A stretch of 64,000 nucleotides of DNA from Planctomycetota bacterium (GCA_031261425.1 JAISJR010000017.1:17443-81442), one strand, 5' to 3'. Positions 52,401 to 63,173 are shown, counted from the stretch's first letter. Notes: generated by a model not told the origin, from the sequence alone. Program-made: numbers and translations.

Positions 52401-53306
52401 ATGCAACTACTCGATTGTTTCGGCGATATTTTTACCTACACGTTGAACTTCCTCGAACGTTACGAACTCGACGACGTGGAGGCGGAATTTGACGCCTCCG
52501 CGAGCGGACGTCTGCCGCGCCCGCCCGCGGGTTTGCCCGTCGGCGCGCCCGCGGGAGCGCCGCCGGCGGGAACGCCGCCGCCGCCGAAAACGGATGTCCC
52601 GTCGCTGACCGATTTATTAAAAGCGCCGGCGGGGCGCAAGCCGTCGAAGCGCAAGGACGGCGAAAAATCCGGCGATAAAAACGAGTCGGACGACGACGAT
52701 TTTTCGTTTGAGGCGGTGCGGGACGTTTATCAGCGGTTAATCGGGGCGAGCAAAGAAACGGCTATTCGCCACAATTTTTCGCGCGACGATTATGAAACGG
52801 CGAAATTCGCGGTCTGCGCGTGGGTGGACGAAAAAATCAGCAATTCGCGCTGGCACGAAAAAAAACGCTGGCCATCGGCGGAATTGCAGTGGCTGCATTT
52901 CAGCACGACCAACGCGGGCGAAGAATTTTATCAGCGTTTGAGCGCGCTCCGTCCGGCGCAAAGCGACCTCGTCGCGGTCTATGCGCTGTGTTTGGCGTTG
53001 GATTTTCACGGCAATTATTATCGACCGGCGGACCGCAATGAATGGCAAGGCATCCGCTTGGCGGCGTGCCGTTCGGCGCTCGGTTTTTCGCCGGAGACCG
53101 CCGCCAGCCGCGTCGCATTCGCAAGCGCCTATCCCGCCGCGCAACCGCTGTCGGCGCGGCTCGGCGGCGCGGACGCGGGTAAAAGTTTCGTGTTAAGCCG
53201 CGCGGCGCTGGTCGCGGTCTGCGTAACCGCGCCGCTGGTCGGGCTGTCGATAATGTATTGGCTCTACAACGGTGTGCTGGCGCGGCTGGTCGAGCAGTTG
53301 CCGTGA
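52401..53306 (+). CDS. tssL: T6SS membrane-complex protein TssL (DotU/IcmH)
   Basis: 301 residues, ATG 52401 after AAGGAAACG. The N-terminal part has a Pro/Ala-rich linker (GLPVGAPAGAPPAGTPPPPK) about residues 40-70. The DotU domain follows (SFEAVRDVYQRLIGASKETA, WVDEKISNSRWHEKKRWPSAELQWLHF, GEEFYQRL). A single transmembrane helix near residues 265-288 anchors it. No peptidoglycan-binding OmpA domain is fused. It is the last core gene of the T6SS block. Confidence 0.95.
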   Translation: MQLLDCFGDIFTYTLNFLERYELDDVEAEFDASASGRLPRPPAGLPVGAPAGAPPAGTPPPPKTDVPSLTDLLKAPAGRKPSKRKDGEKSGDKNESDDDDFSFEAVRDVYQRLIGASKETAIRHNFSRDDYETAKFAVCAWVDEKISNSRWHEKKRWPSAELQWLHFSTTNAGEEFYQRLSALRPAQSDLVAVYALCLALDFHGNYYRPADRNEWQGIRLAACRSALGFSPETAASRVAFASAYPAAQPLSARLGGADAGKSFVLSRAALVAVCVTAPLVGLSIMYWLYNGVLARLVEQLP

Positions 53307-53317
53307 GGCGGTTAGGT

Positions 53318-53352
53318 AAAGAATTTAAGCGGATTAAGGATTTTAAGAAACG
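53318..53352. repeat. TTAAGCGGATTAAGGATTTTAAG repeat
   Basis: TTTAAGC/ATTAAGG/TTTTAAG heptamer-like units followed by AACTCTCAACTCTCAACTCTG. Spacer between tssL and guaB. Confidence 0.5.
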
Positions 53353-53393
53353 GGAAAAAAACGGAATCTCAACTCTCAACTCTCAACTCTGCT

Positions 53394-54872
<1,479 letters not shown>

Positions 54873-54891
54873 TTAATGGGGCTTTCGGGGA

Positions 54892-54960
54892 CGAGTGGGC
54901 AGTGGCGGAGTTTTATTTTCAAATTCGCAAGCGCTTGGCAACCTCTGCCCACTGCCCTAA
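54892..54960. repeat. GCAGTGG heptamer with inverted partner
   Basis: GTGGGCAGTGGCGG on the left and CTCTGCCCACTGCCCT on the right surround a TTCGCAAGCGC centre. It lies between guaB and the following minus-strand gene. Confidence 0.6.
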
Positions 54961-55328
54961 CTCAACTGAATCCGGCTGGCGGTGTGGCTGTCGGGGACGA
55001 CGATGCGCGACGCTTCCTGCCGTTGGATTTCGCGGGCTTCGTTCATCAATTGGTCCATCGCTTTTTTGATGGCGCCCGGAAATTCGACGACGGCGCTTTT
55101 CACGTCTTTGGCTTGCAATTCCGCGTTCAGCGGAATCATTCCCATTTGCGTATAGATGCTGGTTTGCGCGGTGAAAAGCACCGGTCGCGTCGGGTCGTCT
55201 TGCCCGTCGGCGGTGAGCGGCACCAACCGCCGCAACGTCGCCGCGCGCAAGTCGGTAATCACTTCCTCGCGATACAAATGGTCGGCGTCAACTCGCAAAT
55301 CGTCTAACGTCATCGTGGGCGCGCTCAT
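54957..55328 (-). CDS. unknown soluble protein, 123 residues
   Basis: ATG 55328 with AGAGGAGTTGCT upstream. A helix-sheet protein, no membrane segment, no signal peptide. It has a LVPLTADGQDDPTRPVLFTAQT middle and a charged KKAMDQLMNEAREIQRQEASRI helix before a polar tail ending HTASRIQLS. I do not recognise it. It is transcribed with guaB on the same strand, 99 bases apart. Confidence 0.75.
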   Translation of the reverse strand: MSAPTMTLDDLRVDADHLYREEVITDLRAATLRRLVPLTADGQDDPTRPVLFTAQTSIYTQMGMIPLNAELQAKDVKSAVVEFPGAIKKAMDQLMNEAREIQRQEASRIVVPDSHTASRIQLS

Positions 55329-55478
55329 AGCAACTCCTCTAAACGGGGGAAATTAACGGCGGAAATTTTTGATTTGATTAGAAGTCGCGCTTCTGTCAAT
55401 AACGGCGAAAAATCCGGCGGAACGGTCATTGACTCGCGGCGCGGTTGTCCTACTATTCCGCGACTTGCCGAAACGGTT

Positions 55479-55554
55479 GAGGGTGTAGCTCAGTCGGTAG
55501 AGCACCTCCTTTTTAAGGAGGTGGTCCAGGGTTCGAATCCCTGCGCCCTTACCA
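55479..55554 (+). tRNA. tRNA-Lys (anticodon UUU)
   Basis: 76 bases. D-arm GCTCAGTCGGTAGAGC, anticodon arm CCTCC-TTTTTAA-GGAGG, so the anticodon is UUU. T-arm CAGGG-TTCGAAT-CCCTG, acceptor stem GAGGGTG pairing with CGCCCTT (first pair G-U), discriminator A and encoded CCA. The 3' end is followed by an intrinsic terminator. Confidence 0.97.
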
Positions 55555-55571
55555 ATTTTTCGTTTTTCGCG

Positions 55572-55596
55572 CGGCTCGCTTCGGCGAGCCGTTTTT
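55572..55596 (+). terminator. intrinsic terminator after tRNA-Lys
   Basis: Perfect stem CGGCTCGC-TTCG-GCGAGCCG followed by TTTTT. Confidence 0.92.
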
Positions 55597-55605
55597 GTTT
55601 GCCGG

Positions 55606-55660
55606 CTTGGCTAAAATTATTCCGACCGCCGCCCTGCGGGGCGACTGCCGGAATGGTTTT
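55606..55660. repeat. short hairpin related to the 5185-5492 element
   Basis: GCTAAAATTATTCCGACCGC on the left and TGCCGGAATGGTTTTAGC on the right, with CCGCCCTGCGGGGCG between. Its outer ends share the TTATTCCGAC/GGAAT ends of the larger elements. Confidence 0.7.
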
Positions 55661-55771
55661 AGCAAAAGAGGTTTAAGGCGATTAAGTTTTTTTAAGGCAA
55701 TCAAGAAACGGCGACCGCCAAGCCCTCGCCCCTAATCCCCCTGCAATGCCGCCGCCGTAGCGGGAATTTTT

Positions 55772-56779
55772 TTACTCGTCCTCAACCGTGAACCAGCCGT
55801 AACGGCGCGGCGCGCCGGCGCGGAGGCGCGCCAAGCCGGCGGTCATATCGGCGGCGAGCGGCGCGGATAGCGTCATTTCTTCTTGGTTCGGATGCGTAAA
55901 AATCAATTCGGCGGCGTGCAGGGCGTAGCGGGCGATTTGCGTCCCGTCGTCGAAAAATAATTTCTTCGCCACGCCGTAATGGTGGTCGGCTAACAGCGGA
56001 TGTCCGACGTGCGCCAAATGCACGCGAATTTGATGTTGGCGTCCGGTGTGCGGCTTGATTTGCGCCCACGTCAAACCGTTATCGCCGTCCTGCGGCGCGA
56101 ATCTCTCCAAGACCTGAAATTCGGTCGAAGCGATTTTGCCGAGTTCGTCGTCGCGCACCGTTTGCAGGCGCGTCCGTCCGGGCGCGAGCGGTCCCAACGG
56201 AAAATCCAGCCGTCCGCAATCGGCGGCGATAACGCCGGTGGCGAGCGCCCAATAGGTCTTGCGCACGCGGCGAAATTCAAATTGTTCCGACAAAAAGCGG
56301 TCGGCGGCGAGATGCTTGGCGGCAAGGATGATGCCGCTGGTGTATTGGTCGAGGCGGTTGACCAAATGAATATGCTGATGCGGCGGCAAAATGTCGCGAT
56401 AACGCCGATACAAGCCGTTGAGCAACGTGTCGTGGCGGTGGACGCCGGCGGGGTGGACGACCAAGCCGGCGGGCTTGTTGATGGCGAGAATGTCGTCGTC
56501 TTCGTAAATGATGATTAAATTCGCCGCGATGCGCTCGGCGACTTCGCGGACGTTGTCCGGCTCGCGGCACGACAGCAAAACCGCGTCGCCCAACCGCACG
56601 CGCCAATTGTCGGGACGCGGCTCGTCGTTGACCAAAATCCGCTCCGCGTCGCAATAGCGCTGGATTTTCGACCGCGACATCGACGGCACCATCGCTTTGA
56701 CGAACAAATCCAACCGGCTGTTTTCATAAGTCGGCGTTACCGTAAAAGTCAAATCGTAGGGTTTGGCGGGGTCAATCAT
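55772..56779 (-). CDS. RluA-family pseudouridine synthase with S4 domain
   Basis: 335 residues, ATG 56779. Residues 18-78 are the S4 RNA-binding domain (SRLDLFVKAMVPSMSRSKIQRYCDAERILVNDE). The catalytic domain holds ILAINKPAGLVVHP and the active motif NRLDQYTSG with the catalytic Asp144; the usual His of HRLD is Asn141. It modifies uridines in rRNA or tRNA. The exact target (RluC-, RluD-like) cannot be told. Opposes the tRNA-Lys. Confidence 0.92.
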   Translation of the reverse strand: MIDPAKPYDLTFTVTPTYENSRLDLFVKAMVPSMSRSKIQRYCDAERILVNDEPRPDNWRVRLGDAVLLSCREPDNVREVAERIAANLIIIYEDDDILAINKPAGLVVHPAGVHRHDTLLNGLYRRYRDILPPHQHIHLVNRLDQYTSGIILAAKHLAADRFLSEQFEFRRVRKTYWALATGVIAADCGRLDFPLGPLAPGRTRLQTVRDDELGKIASTEFQVLERFAPQDGDNGLTWAQIKPHTGRQHQIRVHLAHVGHPLLADHHYGVAKKLFFDDGTQIARYALHAAELIFTHPNQEEMTLSAPLAADMTAGLARLRAGAPRRYGWFTVEDE

Positions 56780-56881
56780 CGTTCTCTGGCGGGTAGTCGA
56801 ACCGGTAAATTGCCGAGCGAATTAACCGTTAACCATGGCGGCGTTTGCCGTTGCTTGGCGGAAATGGCGCAACCGTATCGT

Positions 56882-57652
56882 TCACCATACTTTCCAGGGC
56901 GAGCGGCTCTCTCGCCACAACTGTTCCAACAAATTTCTATCGCGCGGCGTGTCCATACATTGCCAAAATTTGCGATGTTGATAGGCGCCGAGTTTGCCGT
57001 TTTGACTTAACGTCATCAACGGTTTCTGCTCAAAAACCGTGCCGTCGTCTTTGATAAGGTCAAACACCGCCGGTTCGGCGACCATAAAGCCGGCGTTAAT
57101 CCAACCGCCGTCTTCTTTGGTTTTTTCCCGAAACGAAATGATATTTTTCCCTTCGATGTCCAAAACGCCGAAACGCCCGCCGGGTTGCACGGCGGTCAGC
57201 GTTACCGTATTGTCGGATTTCTCGTGTTGTTTGAGCAACGCCGCTAAATCAACGTCGCCGACGCCGTCGCCATACGTCAGCATAAACCGCTCCGTGCCGA
57301 CATATTTTTGCACCCGCTTGATGCGTCCGCCGGTTTGCGCGTCGATGCCGGTGTCCACCAAAGTAACTTTCCACGGCTCGGCGACGTTTTTATGCACGGT
57401 CATTTGGTTGGCGCCGGTAAAATCAAAGGTTACGTCCGAACGGTGCAGATAGTAGTTGGCGAAATACTCCTTGATGGTGAACCCTTGGTAGCCGCAACAA
57501 ATGATGAATTCGTTATGCCCGAAGTGGGAATAATACTTCATTATATGCCACAATATCGGGCGTTCGCCGATTTCAATCATCGGCTTCGGCGTTAAACTGC
57601 CTGCTTCGGAAATGCGCGTGCCGTAGCCGCCGGCTAAAATCACGACTTTCAT
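56882..57652 (-). CDS. rfbF: glucose-1-phosphate cytidylyltransferase
   Basis: 256 residues, ATG 57652 with AAGGAGTTT. Nucleotidyltransferase start VVILAGGYGTRISEAGS followed by TPKPMIEIGERPILWHIMKYYS, and the RfbF-specific FIICCGYQGFTIKEYF and MLTYGDGVGDVDL. It makes CDP-glucose for dideoxyhexose or related surface sugars. The rest of the pathway (rfbG, H) is not here. Confidence 0.95.
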   Translation of the reverse strand: MKVVILAGGYGTRISEAGSLTPKPMIEIGERPILWHIMKYYSHFGHNEFIICCGYQGFTIKEYFANYYLHRSDVTFDFTGANQMTVHKNVAEPWKVTLVDTGIDAQTGGRIKRVQKYVGTERFMLTYGDGVGDVDLAALLKQHEKSDNTVTLTAVQPGGRFGVLDIEGKNIISFREKTKEDGGWINAGFMVAEPAVFDLIKDDGTVFEQKPLMTLSQNGKLGAYQHRKFWQCMDTPRDRNLLEQLWRESRSPWKVW

Positions 57653-57866
57653 CGGAAACTCCTTAATTTCGTAATTTTTAATTCGTCATTGATTTTACGC
57701 CCCTTTCCCGTGAAACAAGGAGGCGAAAGGGCGGCTTTTTTCCGGCGCCAAAAATAAATCTGAAAAAAAGTTAAAGAAATGACCGCGCGCAAACGTAAAT
57801 ACCCCCAAATCAAGCGACGCAAACATTTTCGGACTTAAACTTACTCAAACCCACAGGAGGTGTTTT

Positions 57867-59129
57867 ATGAACATCGGCATCGGCGGCTTGGCGGGAACGG
57901 CGGTTTCGCCCTACCTGCGCTCCCGCAACGTCAAAGAAGACGAAAAAGAAACGGCGGCGAAAGAGAAAGAAACGACGGGCAACTCGATTAAAGAACAAGT
58001 CGAGGCGCTAAAAGCGCAGGTCGAAAAAAAGACCGGCAAGAAAGACAATTACGCCGCCGACGGCGACGCGCAAAAAAACGCCAACGCCAACTCGACGCCG
58101 AACGGCGGCGCGGCGGCGGCGACCGGCGAGGACGCGGCGAAAGAGAAAGACGCTTACATTCCGTCCGCCGCGGCGAAAAACGGCGTGGTTACGGCGGAAA
58201 CGCCCGCGAGCGCGTCGATGCTCGACCGGCTAAAAGAAATGCAGGACGGCTTCGTCAACCAGTTGTTCCAATCAATGGGCTTGGGCTCGGTCAACGAAGG
58301 CGGCAAAGGCATCAATTTAGACGGCTTGGCGAGCGGCATCGCGGACAAACTCGGTCTCGGCGATTTGCTTAGCGGCTTGGGCAAAAACGGCTATTCGGCG
58401 CTCGCCGTGTCCGCGCAGTATTCGCTGAACATTTCCGCGGTGATGTCGGTGATGAACGCCGACGGCAGTATGACGCAACACAACCTCAATTTCTCGCTCG
58501 AAGCGTCGTTTGATTATCTCGGCGTGGCGAGCGGCAAAGGCGCCGGCTTGAACTCGTTGGACAAACTTTTCGGCGCGACCAAAGACGACAAAACCAAAGG
58601 CGCGCCATCGACCGGCAATGCGTTTTTGGACAAAATGCGCGAAATGTTCTCGCCGGAAAACACCGCGCAACGCATTTTGGATTTTTCGCTGGGCTTCTTC
58701 GGCAACAGCAAACAGTTCAAACAGCAGGGCGACACGCCGGACGCGCGGACGCAATTCGCGGATTACATCGGCGCGGCGATTCAAAAGGGCTTCGACCAGG
58801 CGTTCGGCGCGCTCGGCAAAATCCCGAAAGACACGCAAGACGAACTCGACCGGACGCATACTTTGGTGTTCAACGGCTTGGAGGACTTCAAGAATTATCA
58901 AAACAAGCAGAACAACAATTTGGCGAACAGTTTGCAGTATTTCGCCAGTTCGTTGTCGCTGAATTACGCGGCGTCCTCGGTGTATTACAGCCCCGAAGAA
59001 GTGAAACAAATGAACGCGACGGCGGCGAAAAACAATCCCTACGCGACGGCGAACACGGCGCCCGCGAGCCACGCGGCGGACGAAGCGACGGCGGCGGAAA
59101 AAGCGGCGTTAGCCGATACGGTGGTGTAA
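57867..59129 (+). CDS. unknown protein with DUF5610-like C-terminal half
   Basis: 420 residues, ATG 57867 with CAGGAGGTG. The first ~110 residues are very charged and low complexity (KEDEKETAAKEKETTG, long Lys/Glu/Ala tract). The middle has QYSLNISAVMSVMNADGSMTQHNLNFSLEASFDYLGVA. The later half reads LDKLFGATKDDKTKGAP ... FSPENTAQRILDFSLGFF and FDQAFGALGKIPKDTQDEL, which resembles DUF5610 proteins; I rate this match as tentative. No signal peptide. Followed by a strong terminator. Single transcription unit on the plus strand. Confidence 0.78.
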   Translation: MNIGIGGLAGTAVSPYLRSRNVKEDEKETAAKEKETTGNSIKEQVEALKAQVEKKTGKKDNYAADGDAQKNANANSTPNGGAAAATGEDAAKEKDAYIPSAAAKNGVVTAETPASASMLDRLKEMQDGFVNQLFQSMGLGSVNEGGKGINLDGLASGIADKLGLGDLLSGLGKNGYSALAVSAQYSLNISAVMSVMNADGSMTQHNLNFSLEASFDYLGVASGKGAGLNSLDKLFGATKDDKTKGAPSTGNAFLDKMREMFSPENTAQRILDFSLGFFGNSKQFKQQGDTPDARTQFADYIGAAIQKGFDQAFGALGKIPKDTQDELDRTHTLVFNGLEDFKNYQNKQNNNLANSLQYFASSLSLNYAASSVYYSPEEVKQMNATAAKNNPYATANTAPASHAADEATAAEKAALADTVV

Positions 59130-59151
59130 AAGCCCCGCCCCCAAACAAAAA

Positions 59152-59186
59152 AAACTCCCCGTGGCAAAGCGGGGAGTTTTTTTAAT
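59152..59186. terminator. intrinsic terminator, probably bidirectional
   Basis: AAACTCCCC-GTGGCAAAGC-GGGGAGTTTTTTT, with A-run on the left and T-run on the right. Lies between two convergent genes. Confidence 0.93.
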
Positions 59187-59217
59187 TCGCTTCGCGCGCT
59201 CTCAACTCTAAATCGCG

Positions 59218-59490
59218 CTACTCAATCCCGCCGAACGAACTGTCGAACAATTCGCGTAGCGCGGACGCGGCGGCGGTGTCGCCGTCGCCGACGGTAATGG
59301 TTAATTCTTCGCCGCGCATCGCGGCGAGCACCAACAATTCCATCGGGTAACGCGCGTCGGCTTGTTCGCCGCGGGAGTTGGCGACCGTTATCGCCGACTT
59401 AAATTGACTCGCCGTCGCCGCGATGGTGGTCGCGGGACGCACGTGCAAACCGTAGCGGTTTTTCAGGGTTACTTTGAATGAAATATCCAT
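59218..59490 (-). CDS. HPr-like phosphocarrier protein
   Basis: 90 residues from ATG 59490; the longer frame starts with a TTG and adds only 11 residues. The phosphorylated His16 lies in GLHVRPATTIA. The Ser46 position, the usual regulatory phosphorylation site, is Tyr48 (ARYPMELL), so control by HPr kinase is unlikely. In the PTS this carrier moves phosphate from EI to EIIA proteins; PTS-Ntr type forms are possible. No ptsI gene lies nearby. Confidence 0.92.
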   Translation of the reverse strand: MDISFKVTLKNRYGLHVRPATTIAATASQFKSAITVANSRGEQADARYPMELLVLAAMRGEELTITVGDGDTAAASALRELFDSSFGGIE

Positions 59491-59680
59491 CGGCGGCTCG
59501 GCATTAGCGGAGCGAAACGACAACCATAATTTTTAATTTGTAATTTAATTTTTAATTGCTCTAACGTCGGCGTATTGTTTTGACGGCGCGGTCTATTGCA
59601 AGCGCGCGCGCCGGCGCCATAATCCCATTCCGTTAAATTTACGGATTTTCGTCGGTGATTTTTTACAAAGGAACCGTCCC

Positions 59681-59845
59681 ATGGCTAAAAAGAAGAATGC
59701 GTCGGAGGTCTATTATTTAGTGTGCAAGGACTGCGGCGAAGCAAATTACGTTACGCGCCTGAAAAAAGAACACAAAGGTTTGGAAAAAAAGAAATACTGC
59801 CCGCAGACGCGCAATCAGCAACCGCACAAGGCGAAAAAGACCTAA
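59681..59845 (+). CDS. rpmG: 50S ribosomal protein L33
   Basis: 54 residues, ATG 59681 after AAAGGAACC. Typical L33 parts MAKKKNASEVYYLVCKDCG and LKKEHKGLEKKKYCP. The first zinc pair C-x2-C is there (Cys15, Cys18), but the second has only Cys40, as in some PVC bacteria, so zinc binding is doubtful. Followed by a terminator. Confidence 0.95.
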   Translation: MAKKKNASEVYYLVCKDCGEANYVTRLKKEHKGLEKKKYCPQTRNQQPHKAKKT

Positions 59846-59855
59846 TCGAAGAAAC

Positions 59856-59884
59856 CGGCGCGGACCACCCGCGCCGTTTTTTTT
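59856..59884 (+). terminator. intrinsic terminator after rpmG
   Basis: Stem CGGCGCGG-ACCAC-CCGCGCCG and TTTTTTTT. Confidence 0.93.
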
Positions 59885-59919
59885 GTCAAATTATGAATGC
59901 GTAATTTTGAGGGAAAACT

Positions 59920-61605
59920 ATGTCCGGTTCCGATTTTGTAATGCTCATCGTCGGCGTCAGCGCTTTTGCCGGCATTTTGGGCGCGTGGCTTTTTCAGAAA
60001 TTGCGGATTCCGCAAGTCGTCGGCTACATCGTCATCGGCGTTTTGGCGGGCGATTCCGGTTGCGGCTTTATTCACGGGCAACATATCGAAGCGTTGCGCA
60101 GTTTTAATTTGCTCGCGCTGGGGGTAATCGGTTTTCTGGTCGGCGGCGAATTAAAAATAAGCGAATTTCGCCGCTATATTCGCCAATATATGGCGATGAT
60201 GTTGGGCGCGGGCTTGGGCTCGTTCGCGCTCGTGGGAATTTCCACCGGCGCGATTGTGTATAGCGTTTCCCATTCGCTTCCCGCCGCGCTTGCCGCGGGC
60301 TTGGTTCTCGGCGCCATCGCCACGGCGACCGACCCGGCGAGCACCATTGATGTTTTTTGGGAGTATCGTTGCCGGGGAAAATTTACCACCGCCGTGGTGG
60401 CGATTATCGCGTTGGACGCCGCGCTTTCGATGACGCTTTATAGTTTAAGCAAAGGCGCGGCGCAGATTCTGACGGGACACGGCGGCGCGATTGCGGTCGA
60501 GTTAATCGCGGTAGGCAAAGAATTGCTCGGCGCGATTTTACTCGGCGCGTTAGTTGGCGGCTGTTTGGCGAAAATACTGCGCCGGCTGGCGCAAAAAGAG
60601 CGCAAACTCGCGATTAGCATCGGCGTGATTTTGCTCGTCGTCGGCGTCGCCGCCGCGCTGGATTTCGACGTGATTCTCGCGGCGATGACGGCGGGATTTA
60701 CGGTAATCAATCTTGAACCGCGGCGTAGCGCCGAAGTTTTCGGCTTGCTTCGGTCGTTCAGCATTCCGATTTATGTTTTATTTTTCGTGTTGATCGGCGC
60801 GGGCTTGAATGTCGCGCAAACGCCGGCGTGGGTGTGGGGCGCGGTCGTCGCCTATGTGGTTTGCCGGACGTTCGGCAAATGTTGCGGCTTATATTTAGGC
60901 GCGCGCTTTAGCGGCGCGCCGACGACGGTGCGCCGCTACGGCGGCTGGGCGTTGTTCACGCAAGGCGGCGTGGCGGTGGGCTTGACGATTATGGCGAGCG
61001 AGCATTTGCGCGACGCGATGATTACCGAAAGTTTGTCGTTAAGTCAAATGATTATTATTACCGTAACGGCAACGACGCTAATCGTGCAATTGATCGGTCC
61101 GCCGTTCGCCAAATACGCGGCGGACAAAGCGGGCGAGATTGGGAAAAGCATTACGGAAGAAGACATTTTAGCCGACTGGACGGTCGCCGACGCGCTGATT
61201 GGACGGACGGCGCCGGCGGTGCGCGACGACGAGCCGGTCGAGAATTTAATCCGCAAATTCGCCGGCGGGGAGTTCACGACTCTGCCGGTGATGAACCGCG
61301 ACGGACAAGCGGTCGGCACGGTGTCGCTCGCCGGAATGCGCGAAATTTTGACCGACCAGAGTTGTTGGCGGTGGTTGCTCGTCGCCGACGCGATGCAAGC
61401 CCTCGGCAACGATAAACTGTATCCGACGACCAAATTAAACGCGGCGATGGAAATGTTGGGCGGCTCGCCGAACGGCGAACTGTTGGCGCTCCAAGAAAAC
61501 GGCGCGCCGTTCGGCATATTAAGCGAGCGGTTGGTGCGACAGTTGGTCGCCGAAGAATTGCTGGCAAACTACCGCCGCGACGAGAACGGCACGGGCGGGA
61601 CGTAA
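59920..61605 (+). CDS. CPA2-type cation:proton antiporter with C-terminal CBS pair
   Basis: 561 residues, ATG 59920 with GAGGGAAAAC. About 11-13 hydrophobic segments in the first 390 residues. The ion-binding region contains ATATDPASTIDVF with the Asp expected for CPA family exchange, and a GFLVGGELK segment. The C-terminal 160 residues hold two CBS motifs (VADALIGRTAPAVRDDEPVENL..., LLVADAMQALGNDKLYPTTKL), which in other proteins bind nucleotides. Exchanges Na+ or K+ for H+. Exact ion not known. Confidence 0.9.
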   Translation: MSGSDFVMLIVGVSAFAGILGAWLFQKLRIPQVVGYIVIGVLAGDSGCGFIHGQHIEALRSFNLLALGVIGFLVGGELKISEFRRYIRQYMAMMLGAGLGSFALVGISTGAIVYSVSHSLPAALAAGLVLGAIATATDPASTIDVFWEYRCRGKFTTAVVAIIALDAALSMTLYSLSKGAAQILTGHGGAIAVELIAVGKELLGAILLGALVGGCLAKILRRLAQKERKLAISIGVILLVVGVAAALDFDVILAAMTAGFTVINLEPRRSAEVFGLLRSFSIPIYVLFFVLIGAGLNVAQTPAWVWGAVVAYVVCRTFGKCCGLYLGARFSGAPTTVRRYGGWALFTQGGVAVGLTIMASEHLRDAMITESLSLSQMIIITVTATTLIVQLIGPPFAKYAADKAGEIGKSITEEDILADWTVADALIGRTAPAVRDDEPVENLIRKFAGGEFTTLPVMNRDGQAVGTVSLAGMREILTDQSCWRWLLVADAMQALGNDKLYPTTKLNAAMEMLGGSPNGELLALQENGAPFGILSERLVRQLVAEELLANYRRDENGTGGT

Positions 61606-61639
61606 ATAATTACGAACTCACGTTACGCGATTGTGCTAA

Positions 61640-61985
61640 TTTATTCCGCCGGTCGCCCCAACGGGGCGACCGGTCGGCATCGGCGGTCAGAGGCAAAAGA
61701 TGACAAGGGCTTAAGACGCTTAAGCATCTTAAAATTCTTGTCATCTCTCGCCTCTTATCACCACCGCTGATTTTTCGCGCCACCCTGGGTAAAAATGGCG
61801 CGGAGCGCCAACCGCAATTGGACGGTTCGCCGCGTTTTTGGCGAACCGCTCTCGCCGCCGGAGGCGGCGTTGCCGCCGCCAACCGCGCGGTGGGACTGTC
61901 GGATGGTTTTATCAATCAACCGCTACCCGGGGTGGCGGCGCAAAGAGCGCGCGCCTTACCCTGGACTAGTATATTTCGCGTTTTC
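61640..61985. repeat. MITE-like element, copy 2, fused to the relaxase remnant
   Basis: AATTTATTCCGCCGGTCGCC near 61640 is the outer end; the core from CACCCTGGGTAAAAATGGCG to TACCCTGGACTAGTATATTTCGC (61782-61978) repeats the element at 5185-5492 almost exactly. A separate hairpin CCGGTCGCCCC/GGGGCGACCGG (61649-61673) lies at its left end. Interior AAGATGACAAG/CTTGTCATCT pairs (61695-61750) form another stem. Confidence 0.75.
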
Positions 61986-62576
61986 AGGCGATTTCCTCGC
62001 GCCGAAAATCGGCACAAACAACGGCTATAAAAGCAAAGGCGGACTCGGATACAGCGAACACCAGACCATCGTCGCCATTCACCGCGACACCGACCACACG
62101 CACATTCACCTTGCCGTCAACAAAATCCACCTGCAAAAATTAACTCTCCACTCGCTAAAATACGACTACGCCGAGTTGCAACGTATTTGCCGCTTCGGGA
62201 TTACGGCGACAGTTTTAGCGTTAGTCCGCAAGCCGGCGCGGACACTTTCGCGTTGGCAATGCAACTGACCGCCAAACGCGCCGGCAACCCGCAATTAGAA
62301 ATCACCGGCAACGACGTGTTTAAGAAAAAATGCCTCGCCGCCGCGATGCAAATCACCGAGTCAAAAATCACGTTCGCCGACCGGGAAATGAATCGGCAAT
62401 TGCAAGAAATGCGCGATAAACAGCGAGAGGAAAAACGCCAAGCGCAAATCGCCGGCAAACAATTAGACCCGTCGGAAGCCGGACGCGAATTGATTAAACG
62501 AGAGCATTTTGAGTCGTTGAAAAGAGAGCGGGAAGCAACGAGCCAACCGGAAATTGAAAACGGGCAATCACGATGA
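61985..62576 (+). pseudogene. broken MobA/TraI-type relaxase
   Basis: The first frame has HQTIVAIHRDTDHTHIHLAVNKIHLQ, the metal-binding HxHxHLAVN motif of conjugative relaxases, then LQRICR, ending at 62268 after a frame change. The rest (MQLTAKRAGNPQLEITGNDVFKKKCLAAAMQITESKITFADREMNRQL) continues in another frame to 62576, as in the LPD7-like tail of such relaxases. The N-terminal catalytic Tyr region is replaced by the repeat element. Thus a truncated, frameshifted gene. Confidence 0.8.
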
Positions 62577-62681
62577 AAAACTGCTGGCTTGAAAATTTGA
62601 AATGGCGTATAATCGGCGGGTAAAACGAAAGGCGGGAAAACAAAACGCCGTTAATTTGAAAAAGAAAAACAAGGTGAAAAA

Positions 62682-63173
62682 ATGCTTAAAAAACCCGTCA
62701 TTTATCTTGAAACGTCAATCATCAATTATTTGTTCGATGATGACAAACCGGAAAAGCAACGCGACACGTGGCGTTTGTGGAATGAGATTAAGGCGGAAAA
62801 ATACACGGTGGTGATTTCCGACGTGGTGTTGTTCGAGATAAATAATTGTTCAATTCAATTTGCCGAAAAGAAACGAAAAATGCTTACGGAAATAGGTTGT
62901 ATTCGGCACAACGAAATTGAGGTGATGGAAACGCCGGAAGTCGTCGCTTTGGCAAATGCCTACATTGATGCCGGTGGCTTACCGCCGCGTTGCAAAATAG
63001 ATGCGCTCCATATCGCCGCCGCGACGACAGCAAATTGCGACTTTATTCTGTCGTGGAATTTCACGCACATCGTGAAATTGAAAGCAATGCGAGCCGTGAA
63101 AAAAGTCAACGCGGATGGGCTGTGGAAACCGTTGGAGATTTTATCGCCGACCATCTTTTTAGGGGAGGAATAA
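62682..63173 (+). CDS. PIN-domain toxin
   Basis: 163 residues, ATG 62682 with AAGGTG. PIN start VIYLETSIINYLFDDD with the first catalytic Asp/Glu group, DVVLFEINNC in the middle, and CKIDALHIAAATTANCDFILSWNF with later acidic residues. Codon use is AT-richer than in most genes here, suggesting transfer. The next gene starts two bases after its stop and is a plausible antitoxin. Confidence 0.85.
   Translation: MLKKPVIYLETSIINYLFDDDKPEKQRDTWRLWNEIKAEKYTVVISDVVLFEINNCSIQFAEKKRKMLTEIGCIRHNEIEVMETPEVVALANAYIDAGGLPPRCKIDALHIAAATTANCDFILSWNFTHIVKLKAMRAVKKVNADGLWKPLEILSPTIFLGEE

Noticed and set aside
55479..55554. Integration site at tRNA-Lys
   Set aside because: No partial duplicate of the tRNA 3' end and no integrase gene is found in the window.
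57698..57741. Hairpin with T-run between rfbF and the DUF5610-like gene as terminator
   Set aside because: The T-run faces the plus direction, but no plus-strand gene precedes it, and the stem has a bulge. Its role is unclear.
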